A stretch of 64,000 bases of DNA from Carya illinoinensis (taxonomy: Eukaryota > Streptophyta > Magnoliopsida > Fagales > Juglandaceae), in contig NC_056758.1 of NCBI RefSeq assembly GCF_018687715.1, positions 14,192,501 through 14,256,500 of the forward strand, given 5' to 3'. Position 1 is the stretch's first letter; every line of letters starts with the position of its first letter. Of this stretch, positions 12,508 to 23,678 are shown piece by piece. Under the pieces are notes generated by a model. It made no database searches. It had not been told where the DNA came from and worked only from the letters and a program-made list of their open reading frames with translations. Both the position numbers and the translations under genes were made by a program.

Positions 12508-15230
12508 GGGCTAGAAAGGATACAAGAAGCCCGGTCCTTAACTCAAGAAGAAGTAGCGCTAAAATTAGAGCTGGAAATAGAACTAGAAAGAATTGTTGCC
12601 TTAGAAGAGACTTATTTGAGTCAAAAGTCAAGAGCGTTATGGTTGAAGGAAGGAGACCGAAGCACTAAGTTCTTTCACAGATTAGCTAACTCACATAGGA
12701 GACACAACACCATTGAGATGCTGAAAATAGAGGATATTGAGTGTTGAGGAGAGGTAGAGATAAACAATCATGTAGTTGACTTTTTCGAGCAATTACTTTC
12801 TGAGCAAATGGGTTGGCAACCTAAACTTGAGGGGATTGGTTTTGATTCCATTGAGATTAACGATGTATGTTGTCTTGAGAGACCTTTTGAGGAAAGGGAG
12901 GTTTACGAAGTGGTGAGGAAAATGGGTAAAGACAAGGCTCCGAGTCCTGATGGTTTTGCGATGGGTTTTTTTCAAATGTGATGGGTTGTATTAAAAGATA
13001 ATCTTATGAAGGTGTTCTGGAGTTTTACTCGGCTGGGAAGTTTGAAAAAAGCCTTAATGCTACTTTTTTGGCTCTAATGTCGAAGAAGGCAGGGGTTGAG
13101 GAGGTTAAAGACTTTTGGCCTATTAGCTTAATAAATGGGATATATAAGATTATATCCAAGGTGTTAGCGAATCGTCTGAGTGAGGTAGTGGGGAAGCTAT
13201 TCTCAAAACCCCAAAATGCATTTGTAAATGATAGGCAAATCCTAGATGCAGTACTTATTGCAAATGAATGTATAGATAGTCACTTGAAAGCTGGCGATGC
13301 AGGGATTATCTACAAGCTAGACATGGAGAATGCGTATGACCACGTCAATTGGGATTTCCTTCTTGATCTTCTAGGGAAATGTGGTTTTGGGGAGAGACGA
13401 TGCTCATGGATTAGGTGGTGCATATCAATGGTGAAACTATTTGTTTTGATTAATAGAAGCCAAACTAATTTCTTTCGTAGCACACAAGGTTTAAGACAAG
13501 GAGATCCTCTGTCCCCATTACTCTTTGTTATTGTGGTGGAGGCATTGAATAGAATGTCCTCAGCCCTGGTGGAGAATGGTTTGGTGGCTGGTTTTACGAT
13601 TGGCTCTCCGGCTAGAGGACTTGTTAACATTTCTCATTTGTTGTTTGCAGATGTTACTCTTTTCTTCTATGAAGCATATCCAAACCAGGTTTGAGTTCTG
13701 AAGGCCCTTCTCCTTGTTTTGAAGCAACATCCGGGCTAGAAGTTAACTTGGAAAAATCAGAGATGGTGCCTACTGGACGAGTTCGGTGTATTAGACAGTT
13801 GGCCAGTATTATAGGATGTAAGACTGATGTGTTACCTATGACATACCTGGGCCTTCCATTGGAAGCGGCATCAAGAACAGCTTCATTGTGGGATCCAGTT
13901 ATTGAGAAAGTGAAGTGTCATCAGGCAGGATGGAAGAATGTACTTGTCAAAAGGTGGTAGGATTACCCTGGTCAAGAGTACTCTTTCTAACCAACCTACC
14001 TATTTTTTGTCCTTATTTCCTATTCCAGCAAATGTGGTGCTTTGCCTGGAGAAGCTTCAAAGGGGTTTCTTGTGGGGTGGAATGGGGGAGGAATTCAAAT
14101 TTCACCTTGTTAAGTGGGAGAAGGTTTGTAGCCCACTCTTGAATGGCAGCTTGGGTATTAGAAATATGAGAACTTTTAATCGAGCGTTACTTGGTAAATG
14201 GTTGTGGAGGTATCATAAGGAACCTAAAACCCTCTAGAAGATGGTGATCGACAGCAAAATGGGGGCCTATGGGGGGGTTGGTGTACAAAAGAAGTGAGAG
14301 GTGCATACGGAGTTGGTTTGTGGAAACATATAAGAAGAGGGTGGGAGGTATTCTCTTGATATACTCGCCTTTGTTTAGGAGGGGGAACCCGAATAAAGTT
14401 CTGCTATGACACTTGGTGTGATCATGTTACTCTAAAGGACTATTTTCCTTCAGTATTCCGAGTTGCAAGGGACAAAGATATTTTAGTGGCAAATGTAATG
14501 GGGAGATCAGGGGAGCAAACTTAGAGGAACATCAACTTCAGTAGGGCTGCACATGACTGGGAGATGAGCAGTTTTGAAGCTTTTTACAACCTTTTGTATG
14601 CTAGTAAACTGTGTAACTCACAGGATAGGCTAAGGTGGATACCTGCAGGTAAAAGTACTTTTTTGGTGCGTTCTTTTTATAAGACCCTTACCCAAGAGCC
14701 ATCTATCCAATTTCCATGGAGAAAGCTCTGAAGACATAAGGCACCACCCAAAGCAACGTTCTTTGTGTGGAATGCTTTCTTGGGTAAAATTCTCACAATT
14801 GATAATTTGAGGAAACGTAGGGTGATCATCACATATTGGTGTTGCATGTGTAGGAAGGGGGTGAATCTGTGGATCACCCCTTAATACATTGTGAGATAGT
14901 GAGAGAGTTATGGAATGAAGTCCTTGGCAAAGTTGACTTGGCCTGGGTTATGCCCGAGACTGTGGTAGTGGTTTTGGCTAGTTGGACAAATTTGAGAGGC
15001 ATTCAACGTATAAAAGCAGTGTGGAAGATGATCCCTATATGCATCGTGTAGTGTTTGTGACAAGAGCGCAATGAAAGGACGTTCGAGGACAAAGAGAGAT
15101 TGATGAAGGAATTGAAAGCTTTCTTTACTAGAACTCTTTGTACTTGGGCCATGGCGATTGATTTCAATGGGTTAGAATTTCGTGATTTTCTTATTTCCAT
15201 TGCTTCTACGTAGATAGGACAACTATACAT
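12508..15230 (+). pseudogene. LINE-A reverse transcriptase and zf-RVT region
   Basis: RT blocks are clear at 13068-13694: DFWPISLINGIYKIISKVLA, FVNDRQILDAVLIANE, YKLDMENAYDHVNWDFL and GLRQGDPLSPLLF. The catalytic box reads HLLFADV where active enzymes have FADD, so a metal-binding aspartate is lost. After a frame change near 13690 come VNLEKSE, MTYLGLPL and, from 13938, [23 protein letters not shown]. The zf-RVT region (14650-14880) has LVRSFYKTL, KAPPKATFFVW and a cysteine pair. No clear RNase H domain is recognised after it. Confidence 0.8.
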
Positions 15231-15294
15231 TGTACCAGGCATTTTTTCCTATTCATTGATTAATATATTACATTTTACTTATAAAAAAAAAAGT

Positions 15295-15305
15295 ACCCTA
15301 TCATT
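15295..15305 (+). repeat. LINE-B target site duplication, left copy
   Basis: ACCCTATCATT is repeated exactly at 18709-18719. The two copies bracket LINE-B. Confidence 0.88.
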
Positions 15306-18300
15306 TTTTTATTTTTTTTTTGAAAGGAAGGTATTCATTCATTAGAGCAAATGCTGAATACAAGGAGGATAATCCTCAATAAGAATACATTCTTTTGAGC
15401 AAGACAGGCCATACTTAGCCAAGTGATGAGCTAAAACATTGGCTTCCCTAGGGATAAACTGGATTGACCAGCGGCTAGACCTGGTGAGCATGAGCTTGAC
15501 ATCTCGGATGACAACTCCACTAGAGCTCCAACTGTCTTCACTATGTTGGACTGCTTGAACCACTGCTTGGGAATCCCCTTCAAGGATGAATGCAGTCAGT
15601 CCCAGTTCAATACAAAAGGAGGTAGCTCTCCGGGCTGCTACTGCCTCACCCAAGAGTGGATCAGGGACCAGATCCATGGAGGAGCAAAGGGTCGCCACAA
15701 ACAAGCCCTCTGAGTCCCTAACAGCCACTCCAATACCCAGCTTTGAGTTAACTCTATCAATGGCTGCATCCCAATTGACCTTGAACACATTTGGTGGAGG
15801 TGCACTCCACTTGCTGCTGAGTCGACTGGAGGTCTTTGACTGTTTAGGTTCAGCCTCCAACCATGTCCTTATAGAGTACATCTGGTGATCAATCTGCTTA
15901 GAGACCTGGGAAGGGGAGTGGAACTGCTGTTCAAATAGCCAAGCATTTCTTCTTTGCCATATAGCTTTTGCTGTAGTAGCCACTTCACTGATCTCCAATG
16001 GAAGAAACTGGGCTAGGATAGGCCCTAGTATTTCCTTGACTGGACCTGCATGAATACTCAGTTTTTGAATTCTTTTAGACCTCATCGACCACACATCTTG
16101 AGCTGCACTACAGGACCATATTGCATGGGAGATTGACTCAGGCTCGAGGGAACATATTGGGCAGAGGGGGGACTCAATCATTTTCCTTGTAAACAAGTTG
16201 AGGTTTGTGGCAAGGGACTCGGTTGCTGCTCTCCAGAGAAAGTTTCTTGTAGCTTGAGATGCCTTGATTCCCCACAGCCTGTTCCAAAAGCTTGAAAGTG
16301 AGGTTTGGTCTAAGGATTGTCCCATTCTATTCTCTCTAATTGAGCCTTGTAGGTGATAGGCACTCCTCACAGTAAATTTACCATTGGCTGAGCATCTCCA
16401 GGTCAACAGGTCACTGCTTCTGCAAGGACTAATGGGGATTTTACTAATGAGAGCTGCCTCAGACTTCGAGAAGATTGCATTAATAAGAGGAAGATCCCAC
16501 TGCATAGAGTCGGGGCTAATAAGTTCAGAGACCACAGCTTCTGCTCTCAGGATGTTGACTGGTGACTGCACCTGATAGGACGAGGGAAATGGAATCCATT
16601 TGTCCTTCCAAACTTTAATCTTGCTACCATCTCCAACTTTCCAAAAAAGACCTTCTTCAAGAACTGGTCTAGCAGAAATGAAGCTTTTCCATAGATAGGA
16701 GTCACTGGGTCTACACTTTGCTGATAGGAAATCTGAGTTAGGAAAATATTTAGCTTTGAGGACCTGAGCAGCAACGGATAAGGGACTTTGGATCACCCTC
16801 CAACCCTGTTTAGCTAGGAGTGCTAAGTTGAAGAATTCAAAATCCCTGAATCCTAGACCTCCACTTTGTTTGGATTTCCCCAGTGTTTGCCAGTTCAACC
16901 AGTGAGTTTTGGATCTATTACCCTTTCTGCCCCACCAGAAGGATTGTAAAAGCTGGTTAACCTTCATAAGGATGGTTTTTGGGAATTTGAAAATACCCAT
17001 ACTATAGGAAGGGATGGACTGCAAGACTGCTTTTAATAAAGTTTCTTTCCCAGCCTGAGACAATACATTGATTTTCCAATTGGCCATTTTTGCTTTGATT
17101 CTGTCCAGTACTGAGTTGAAAGCTTTGACTTTACTTCTTCCCACATAAGATGGCAGGCCCAGATATTTCTCAAATGTGCCTGAAGCTTTAATCCCTGCAA
17201 GCTGCAAGATGGCACGTTGGGTTTCTACCTTGGTGTTACTGCTGAAGAGGATAGATGATTTATCAAGATTAAGTCTCTGTCCCGATGCTTGTTCATAGTT
17301 GCTTAGGACTTGTTGCACTATACTCCATTCTGTTGGATTGGATTTGCAAAAGACTAAGCTGTCATCTGCAAAAAAGAGATGGTTTACATGGATAGCCCCT
17401 CGAGCAGCTGGGATCCCTGATATTAGACTCTGCATTTCAGCTTGGTTGAGGCTATGACTAAGGAATTCAGAGCAAATAATGAACAAGTAGGGGGATAGGG
17501 GATCCCCCTGTCTGATTCCTCTAGAAGGGGAGAAGAAAGCTTGGGGAGCACCATTGACTAGAAGGGAATAGCTAACAGTGGTAACACACTACATTACCAA
17601 GTCCACCCATATGCTATCAAACCCCATTTTAAGCATCACTTTATGCAGAAACTCCCACTCGACTCGATCATAGGCTTTGCTCATATCAAGCTTTAAAGCC
17701 ATGTAGCCATTATGCTTTCCTTTCAATCTGTTTTGCATAGAGTGCAATAGCTCATAGGCAACAATCACATTGTCTGAAATCAGCCTGCCAGGGACAAATG
17801 CACTCTGAGTGGGGGAGATGAGCTTAGGCAGTATGAGTTTGAGTCGATTGGCTATCACTTTAGAAATGATTTTATAGAAAACGTTGCAGAGACTATTTGG
17901 TCTGAAATCTGTTACCATCTGAGGACACTTCTTCTTCGGAATCAGAGAAATGAAAGTTTGGTTGATCTCATTAAAACCCTTTCTGGTGTTAAGTGCTTCA
18001 AGAACTGCTGCTGTAACTTCCTTTCCAATGCTGGTCCAGTGTTGGTGATAAAAAACTGCTGGGAAGCCATCTGGGCCAGGTGATCCGAGGGGGTTCATGC
18101 CTTTGATAGCTACTTCCACTTCCTGAGCAGAATAAGGCCTAGTCAGGGAGCAATTCATCTCAATTGTGACTGAGGGTGGCAGAGAGGAGAGAGCAGCCTC
18201 TATACCTCTCGGGTTAGATGATGAGAATAGATTATGGTAGAAGTCCTGGAAGGTTTTGGCTATCTCCTCTATATTAGAGGCTAGAGTTCCATCCTCACTT

Positions 18301-18708
18301 TTAACTTGCTTGACAGTATTCACTTTTTTCCTTTGAGAGGCACTCTTGTGAAAGAAGCTGGTATTCCTGTCTCCCTCCTGAAGCCACCTCTGCTTGGCTC
18401 TTTGTCTCCATTTCAGGTCTTCTTCTTCCAAGTAACCATCCACTTCTTTCTGTAGTGAGCTAATTTGACTATTTAGCTGACCAATATTAGCTAATTGTAG
18501 GGCTTTAATCTTTTCAATCTGTTGTTTGAGTAGCTTCCTCTGGTTTCTGTAAGCTTCTTTGCTCCATACCCTCAGTTTGTCCCTACAAGTTTTTAGGCCT
18601 TCTCGAGTAGATTCTAGCTTAGACCTTCGAGGGTAACACAGTTTCCATGCAGCTTTTATGACTTCAGTGCAACCCTCTCTTGTCCCCCAAGCAGCCTCGT
18701 ATCTAAAA
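15306..18708 (-). mobile_element. LINE-B: 5'-truncated L1-type LINE with RNase H
   Basis: The element reads on the minus strand from 18708 to an A-tail seen as T-runs at 15306-15321. It is bounded by an 11-bp direct repeat, ACCCTATCATT, at 15295-15305 and 18709-18719, which is the target duplication. It lacks ORF1 and endonuclease and starts in the linker before RT, the usual 5' truncation from incomplete reverse transcription. It landed within two bases of the A-tail of LINE-A, so the two elements are tail to tail. Confidence 0.9.
15342..18707 (-). pseudogene. LINE-B RT, zf-RVT and RNase H polyprotein
   Basis: One frame is open from the truncation point at 18707 to the natural stop at 15342, except for one TAG at 17589-17591. 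It holds the basic linker with WLQEGDRNTSFFHK, RT blocks (NPLGSPGPDGFPAVFY, IPKKKCPQMVTDFRP, LDMSKAYDRVEWEFL, GIRQGDPLSPYLF, catalytic HLFFADDSLVF), YLGLPSYVGR, the zf-RVT region with CPICSLEPESISHAIWSC, and an RNase H domain with NWDAAID, EAVAARRA, LEGDSQAVV and NVLAHHLAK. All catalytic acids of RT and RNase H are present. It is much better kept than LINE-A, so it is probably a younger insertion. It lacks the endonuclease, so this copy is not autonomous. Confidence 0.9.
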
Positions 18709-18719
18709 ACCCTATCATT
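18709..18719 (+). repeat. LINE-B target site duplication, right copy
   Basis: This is an exact copy of 15295-15305, directly after the truncated 5' end of LINE-B. Confidence 0.88.
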
Positions 18720-20040
18720 AAACTATATATAAACAATCTTCATTGTAAAACCTCATTGTTAAATCAGTTAACCTCAAAATGCACACTATCCATTGTGAAG
18801 TCATCTGCAAAAAGATATCATTAAGGATTTAGATTGAATAAGTGAAGCAACTATATGCTCCACAACACTGAAAAAAAGGGGTAGAAATCAAAGTTCCTCA
18901 GCTCTAGGAGCTGCAAGAAAACCCAAGTATAGTGAGAAGCATACATTTGAATACACTCGATTTAGATTACATGCCGAACAATCGTGAAGATCTAAAGGTA
19001 ACAATTATAAATTCTATTTTTTTGTAAAAATATCCCAAAAGTAACAACTACAAATGGATTCCAAAGTTTTCTCACATAGATAATTATAGTCCTTGATAAG
19101 AGTAGATAGTTACCCCATCTAATACTCACATGGCCCACCCCAAAAACATGGGGAAAAAGCCTAATTTTGCTAAGCTCCCCACCAAAAATAAATAAAATAA
19201 AATCTCTGTCAACTCTTGAACATCATTCAGCCCCAAAAATGTAGACATGATAGAGCACTTGGGCTTTGCCTATTCTTGGTAATAAATCACTTATTAACTA
19301 CCAAAAAAAAAAAATTAAATTGATGATATGAATATAGATTGATATTTTACTTGGACCCTCTGATGATCAACTAATCTGGCCATTCAGCTAGCTAGCCAAG
19401 GTAGAATATCGGTCTCCAATATTGTTTATTAAAAAAAACAAATTCCAATAGTGCTTGATCATAAGCATGTTTAGGGTGGCGTGTTATATATATGAGTTAA
19501 GATTTGCATGTCCCTATAGATGTATATCAGTATATGCTGTATAAATTAAAGAAATAATAGTAGGTACAAATTTAGAAAGCACTTAACAAAGAATCTGTAC
19601 ATACAATGACCCCAACTATATAACTTAGAGTTAGTTGAAATAAGTAGAGTGTGAAAAATTATTTAGTGGTACCTTGTTCATAATTCCACCAAGGCACCCC
19701 TATCCAAAGACCTCCTAATTAGGAAAAACTCCCAAATTGTTAAAGATTGCAAAAACTAAAAAGATGTTCAACGAAACAATATACCTTGAACTGAACCAGC
19801 AAAGGTGTAACCCACTCAAACTGATATATATTAAAAAAAATTAGGAAGGATGTAGAAAATTAAACATTGAAGACTGATCATTTATAAAGATAAAGATAAC
19901 CTGAATAAGTATGTTCTCTTGTAGAAAAGAAGAAAAGTGGCAAGGGTAAGCATGTTTCCAAATAATAAAAACAAAAGCTAGAAAAATAGATAGATAGAGA
20001 AATATGCATGAGTACTATGTGTGTATATGCATACATAGAT

Positions 20041-20066
20041 AGAAAAATAGATAGATAGATAGATAG

Positions 20067-20126
<60 letters not shown>
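20041..20126 (+). repeat. Compound microsatellite (GATA)n(TA)n(GA)n
   Basis: GATA repeats at 20049-20070 pass through a short TA run into about 27 GA units, ending at 20126. GGAT repeats follow at 20135-20152. Confidence 0.9.
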
Positions 20127-20128
<2 letters not shown>

Positions 20129-20705
20129 GGGATAGATGGATGGATGGATGGAGAACAATATTATCCAAAGCAATATATAAAGACAGAATCTTAATAAATA
20201 TATATATATTTAGTTTCAATTTCTTGAATATCATGGATATTCGCAAGATAACCATTAAAACGTGATAGGACTACATTTTCAATACTTACAACAATGCCAA
20301 CTTACATAAACACTGGAACATTACACATAATTGGGCAAAAACCAATTAATTCAACTATGATACATTAAATAATTACTCACTCAAAATATTAGAGAATAAA
20401 AACATGAAACTCGAGTGCCCTTATAAACCTAAACCAGCTAGTGTAGATTCACACCACGATGCAAAATGAAGCAAACCTGAAAAAACAACAATTACATACT
20501 GGGATGAATCTAAATTCTATTCATTAGGCTAAATGCAATGAGGCTACCAACTAGTCATAAAAGTGGGACTGGACTTTCAGGTCATTGCAATTCAACACCT
20601 CATGAAAATTCAGTTATGTAAAGATAAAGGCCATATCCAAATTAATAAAAGTCTACTTGGACTGAATGATTTATATCTTATATATCTCCAAATGTGAGAA
20701 CTTAC

Positions 20706-20753
20706 TAGCAATACATTTTTTTTTTTATAAGTAGAGCTCGTTAGCAATACATT
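20706..20753 (-). mobile_element. 24-bp micro-retroposon, LINE tail only
   Basis: An exact 12-bp repeat, TAGCAATACATT, at 20706-20717 and 20742-20753 flanks a 24-bp insert. On the minus strand the insert ends ACTTATAAAAAAAAA, which matches the last bases and A-tail of LINE-A (TTACTTATAAAAAA at about 15276-15290). I read it as an extremely 5'-truncated LINE insertion. Confidence 0.65.
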
Positions 20754-21531
20754 CAAGTAAATTACCAATGTTTTCAAAAGAGAAAGACAATAACAAGGCA
20801 CCAAGGCCAAGCCCTTGCATCGCCTGAGGCATGCAGCAACACTTGATAATTTATGAGCTGATTGGAGAAATAGAGATAACCAAATCAAAATTTTCAATTT
20901 TAAGATGAGTCATATGAGCATTTATCAAATACTAATTATAAAAAATAGGTAACAAGAACAAATTGACATCCTAATAATTACTTTTGTTTGCCTTGTCAAA
21001 TCACACTACTGAGATTAATTTAGAAACTAGTTCCGGCCTCCCTTGGCACACTGTTTAACAGTCAGATAAAACTCAAATATGATTAGCAAACAACCATTAT
21101 TATTGCAAATTTGCCAAAAAATAAAGACAACGGGTAGAGGGAGGTATTAAACTGGATTGTCCACACAATTACATAGATAGGCCACTAGTTTGTTTCCCTA
21201 ACAACAATAAATTATGGCAGGAAAGCATTTGCAAAGCAACTTACATTGAGCAAAACAATTGTTCCTAGAGCATAAGCATCTCTAAATGTCACATATGCAG
21301 TACAAGCACATTCACCGTATCCGTTTCTCGACAAACAAAGCAACTCTCCAACTCAGAGCATTTATTAATTCTTATTAAGACTACATGCATTCAATTGATG
21401 CCAAAGAATTTATGTCCTGCAATGATGGAGCCTTCATAATCAACAACTAGTAAAGTACATAACAAGTGGGCTGCATTAAGAGCACATGAACAAATGATTC
21501 TAAGCTTACTTTACCATTAGGGCATTCTTTT

Positions 21532-21801
21532 TTTTTTTTTTTTTTACGATGTCGGGGAACCACTCCAAGGTAGGGCCTTTTAGACCCACTCCTACAGAAT
21601 AAACTCCAGTCCTATGGACCACACCCTCGGAAGTTTTTCTATATGGAATTAGTTAAATTGCTAGCTTTTCACCAAAGGGTGTGGCTCTAAAGGATTGTTT
21701 GCACCCATGAAGTATTGAACCTTGGACGTTGAGGGAAGTGAATCAGTGATACTCCAAGATCAAGACCTTCACCACTTTGGGCCAATCCCTTGAGGTTTGA
21801 A
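21532..21801 (-). mobile_element. tRNA-derived SINE with A-tail
   Basis: On the minus strand the element starts near 21801. It has a TGGCCCAAAGTGG box (Pol III A-box-like) and, about 60 bases later, GGTTCAATACT (B-box-like), and it ends in an A-tail seen as T's at 21532-21545. An exact 11-bp repeat, GGCATTCTTTT, at 21521-21531 and 21802-21812 is the target duplication. The internal promoter boxes point to a tRNA-related origin. SINEs depend on LINE enzymes for movement, and such LINEs are present in this window. Confidence 0.8.
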
Positions 21802-22504
21802 GGCATTCTTTTACCTTAGAGTAGCACATAGGAGAGTGTAGAAAGGGAAGACCTATTAATTGATTAATAAACAAATTCAGAACTACAAATAACTATGTCA
21901 CTGCAACTTTAAGTACATAGCTTTAAGGACACGAGGGAGAAGTTGCTAGACACCAGACATGTGAATTTAGTTATAAAAAATGTATAATATAACATAAATT
22001 GTAATCACTACACAAATTCAATAAAATAAAAAACTTTCAGCTTTATCACCAGAACCAACAACCTAATACAGGTTTTAATCCTTTCCTAGTTGTGTCTAAG
22101 ACTTTAACTAATGAAGTTGCTCTTCTCTGTCAAAAAAAGAAAATGAAACAACTCAACTCAACTAGGCCAACAAAATAATAGTCAAAATTTAAATACCCAT
22201 ATACCAAAAAACAATGACATCCAACCACATCACATTTGCACAATGATCACCATCACTTCACAACTTCACATAACCCAATCATAGACCAACACATACGATA
22301 CATACATTAAAGCTGACCATATTGATTGAGCTGAATTATTGCATTTTTAATGTTTTTGGAACCAATATATATTAATTCTTTCATTACTTTATCATTGGTT
22401 TTATATGGAAAAATGAATAAATCAAAGTTGTGATTTTAATTGATTAAAAACATGAATTTCTGCTCTAATTTTATCAACTGTTGATTAATATGGATTAAGG
22501 TATA

Positions 22505-22745
22505 ATTCACTCGAGCGACCAGAAGCCGCCGCTCGAGCGAAGTCAGGCAGATTCAAACGCTCGACTTCCACTCGACAGTGGGCTCGAGCGAGTTGCGGGA
22601 AAAGAGATCGCTCGAGCGGAGGCATTTGGTCGCTCGAGCGAATTCAGACAGAGTTGAACGCTCGATGTTCACTCGACAGCTCGAGCGAACTTAGGCAGAG
22701 TTGAACGCTCGATGTTCGCTCGACACTCCGCTCGAGCGAATATCG
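22505..22745 (+). promoter_or_regulatory. CTCGAGCG palindrome array upstream of the LTR TATA box
   Basis: Seven copies of CTCGAGCG lie between 22509 and 22740, with related half-sites CGCTCGA and ACTCGACA between them. Three imperfect units of about 50 bases (starting near 22531, 22631 and 22677) share the order CTCGAGCGAA, CAGRCAGA, AACGCTCGA, CTCGACA. The array is GC-rich in an AT-rich LTR and stops about 40 bases before the TATA box. The 3' LTR keeps it at 30022-30237. I infer a U3 enhancer; no binding factor is identified. Confidence 0.6.
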
Positions 22746-22781
22746 CATTTTTACAGATCAGGGTTTATTCCGCCGTTAGAG

Positions 22782-22790
22782 TATATATAT
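22782..22790 (+). promoter_or_regulatory. LTR TATA box
   Basis: TATATATAT lies after the GC-rich array and before the leader; the 3' LTR has the same motif at 30279-30287. Transcription would start about 30 bases downstream. Confidence 0.6.
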
Positions 22791-23600
22791 GTTTTCTTTA
22801 CATCTTAGGACGAGGCTTGGCTGGAAAAACTCAGTTTTGGATAGAGAAACACTTAGAATTCATTTTTTTCCATTGATTTTCATTCAGATTCGGAGAGGAG
22901 GATTCATACAATTGATCATTCACTCACACTGCACCAGATTGAAGAACTCCTTGAGGGGTCCAATTGCCACTGCAGCTCAGCCTCCTCCACCGCTTCAAAT
23001 CTTCATCTCCATTCAACTGGCTTGATCTTTTCAATTTCCTACTTGCCATTTCATTTCAGTTTTGAGTTTCTGAATTATTTTAGAGAATTTTGATTTAGAC
23101 GTTTGAGTAATTTATTTGTTATTCATTTAATTCATGTTATTTAGTTTTATCGTTTCGTTAAGCTTTCATTTTAGTAGTGATTACAATTACGGTGGTTTAA
23201 TTTGAGAATTTATGATTTGAATATAATGATGAACCCTAGAATATTGAATTTGGGGCTTTTCAATTTTCAGTGCATGTTTTATCAATTACTTCCTAATTTA
23301 GTTTAATTCTTAATCTAGTTTTATTAATTTCTGAGTTTAATTTATTAGTCCTTTACATTCCAATCCGACAATCAAAATCTAAAAACATGAATCTAGTCCA
23401 TGACTAGTAGCCTTTTCCATCCATTGCACATACCATCATTTTATTTTCTCTTTGTGAAGTTTTTCACCCTTTTCAACGAGTTTGATTTTTAAGCAACTTT
23501 CCCTGAAGAGACGATCTAGGAATTTATTCCTAATTATTACACGATATCCTCCTGCACTTGGGATAGCTTTAGTGCTACTCATTTTTTAGAGTCAAGTTTT

Positions 23601-23618
23601 TGGCGCCGTTACCGGGGA
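23601..23618 (+). other. Primer binding site, tRNA-Asp type
   Basis: TGGCGCCGTTACCGGGGA is complementary to the 3' end of plant tRNA-Asp with one mismatch. It lies six bases after the 5' LTR. Confidence 0.9.
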
Positions 23619-23678
23619 AAGTATTTTAACTTAAATTTAAACTTGTTATTTTTATTATGCTCTTTAAACTGATGTTTC

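Larger units (their letters stand above)
9900..15292 (+). mobile_element. LINE-A: decayed plant L1-type non-LTR retrotransposon
   Basis: On the plus strand the order is ORF1-like sequence, endonuclease, reverse transcriptase, a zinc-binding zf-RVT region, and an A-rich tail at 15282-15292 after CATTTTACTTAT. The 3' end is clear; the 5' end is placed only roughly, because no target duplication of the flank after the tail (GTACCCTATC) was found upstream. All coding regions contain stops and frameshifts. LINE-B is inserted immediately after its tail, in the opposite orientation. Confidence 0.8.
18720..22317. other. Non-coding AT-rich interval
   Basis: Apart from the SINE, micro-retroposon and microsatellites listed separately, I see no supported gene here. 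Open frames such as 19878-20255 and 20610-20897 (minus) are short, contain simple-sequence peptides and match nothing I recognise. It could be old intergenic or intronic DNA. Confidence 0.5.
22323..23594 (+). repeat. 5' LTR of the complete Athila-type element
   Basis: The 1272-bp LTR begins TGATTGAGCTGAATTATTG and ends GAGTCA before the primer site. It differs from the 3' LTR by scattered substitutions and by extra sequence near 22480-22530. It contains a CTCGAGCG-rich array followed by a TATA box. The short open frame at 22789-23025 lies in the leader and is not supported as a gene. Confidence 0.93.

Noticed and set aside
19878..20255. 125-codon open frame over the GATA/GA microsatellite
   Set aside because: Its Ser-Leu-Ile-Tyr repeats derive from the microsatellite.
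20610..20897. 95-codon minus-strand open frame with hydrophobic stretches
   Set aside because: No start context, homologue or composition change supports it, and the 24-bp retroposon lies within it.
22505..22745. Possible CRISPR-like array
   Set aside because: The spacing is irregular, the units are imperfect and palindromic, and this is plant nuclear DNA; a U3 array fits better.
22789..23025. 78-codon open frame present in both Athila LTRs (also 30286-30522)
   Set aside because: LTRs of one element are copies of each other, so the shared frame is expected without selection; it lies in the transcript leader and no domain is recognisable.
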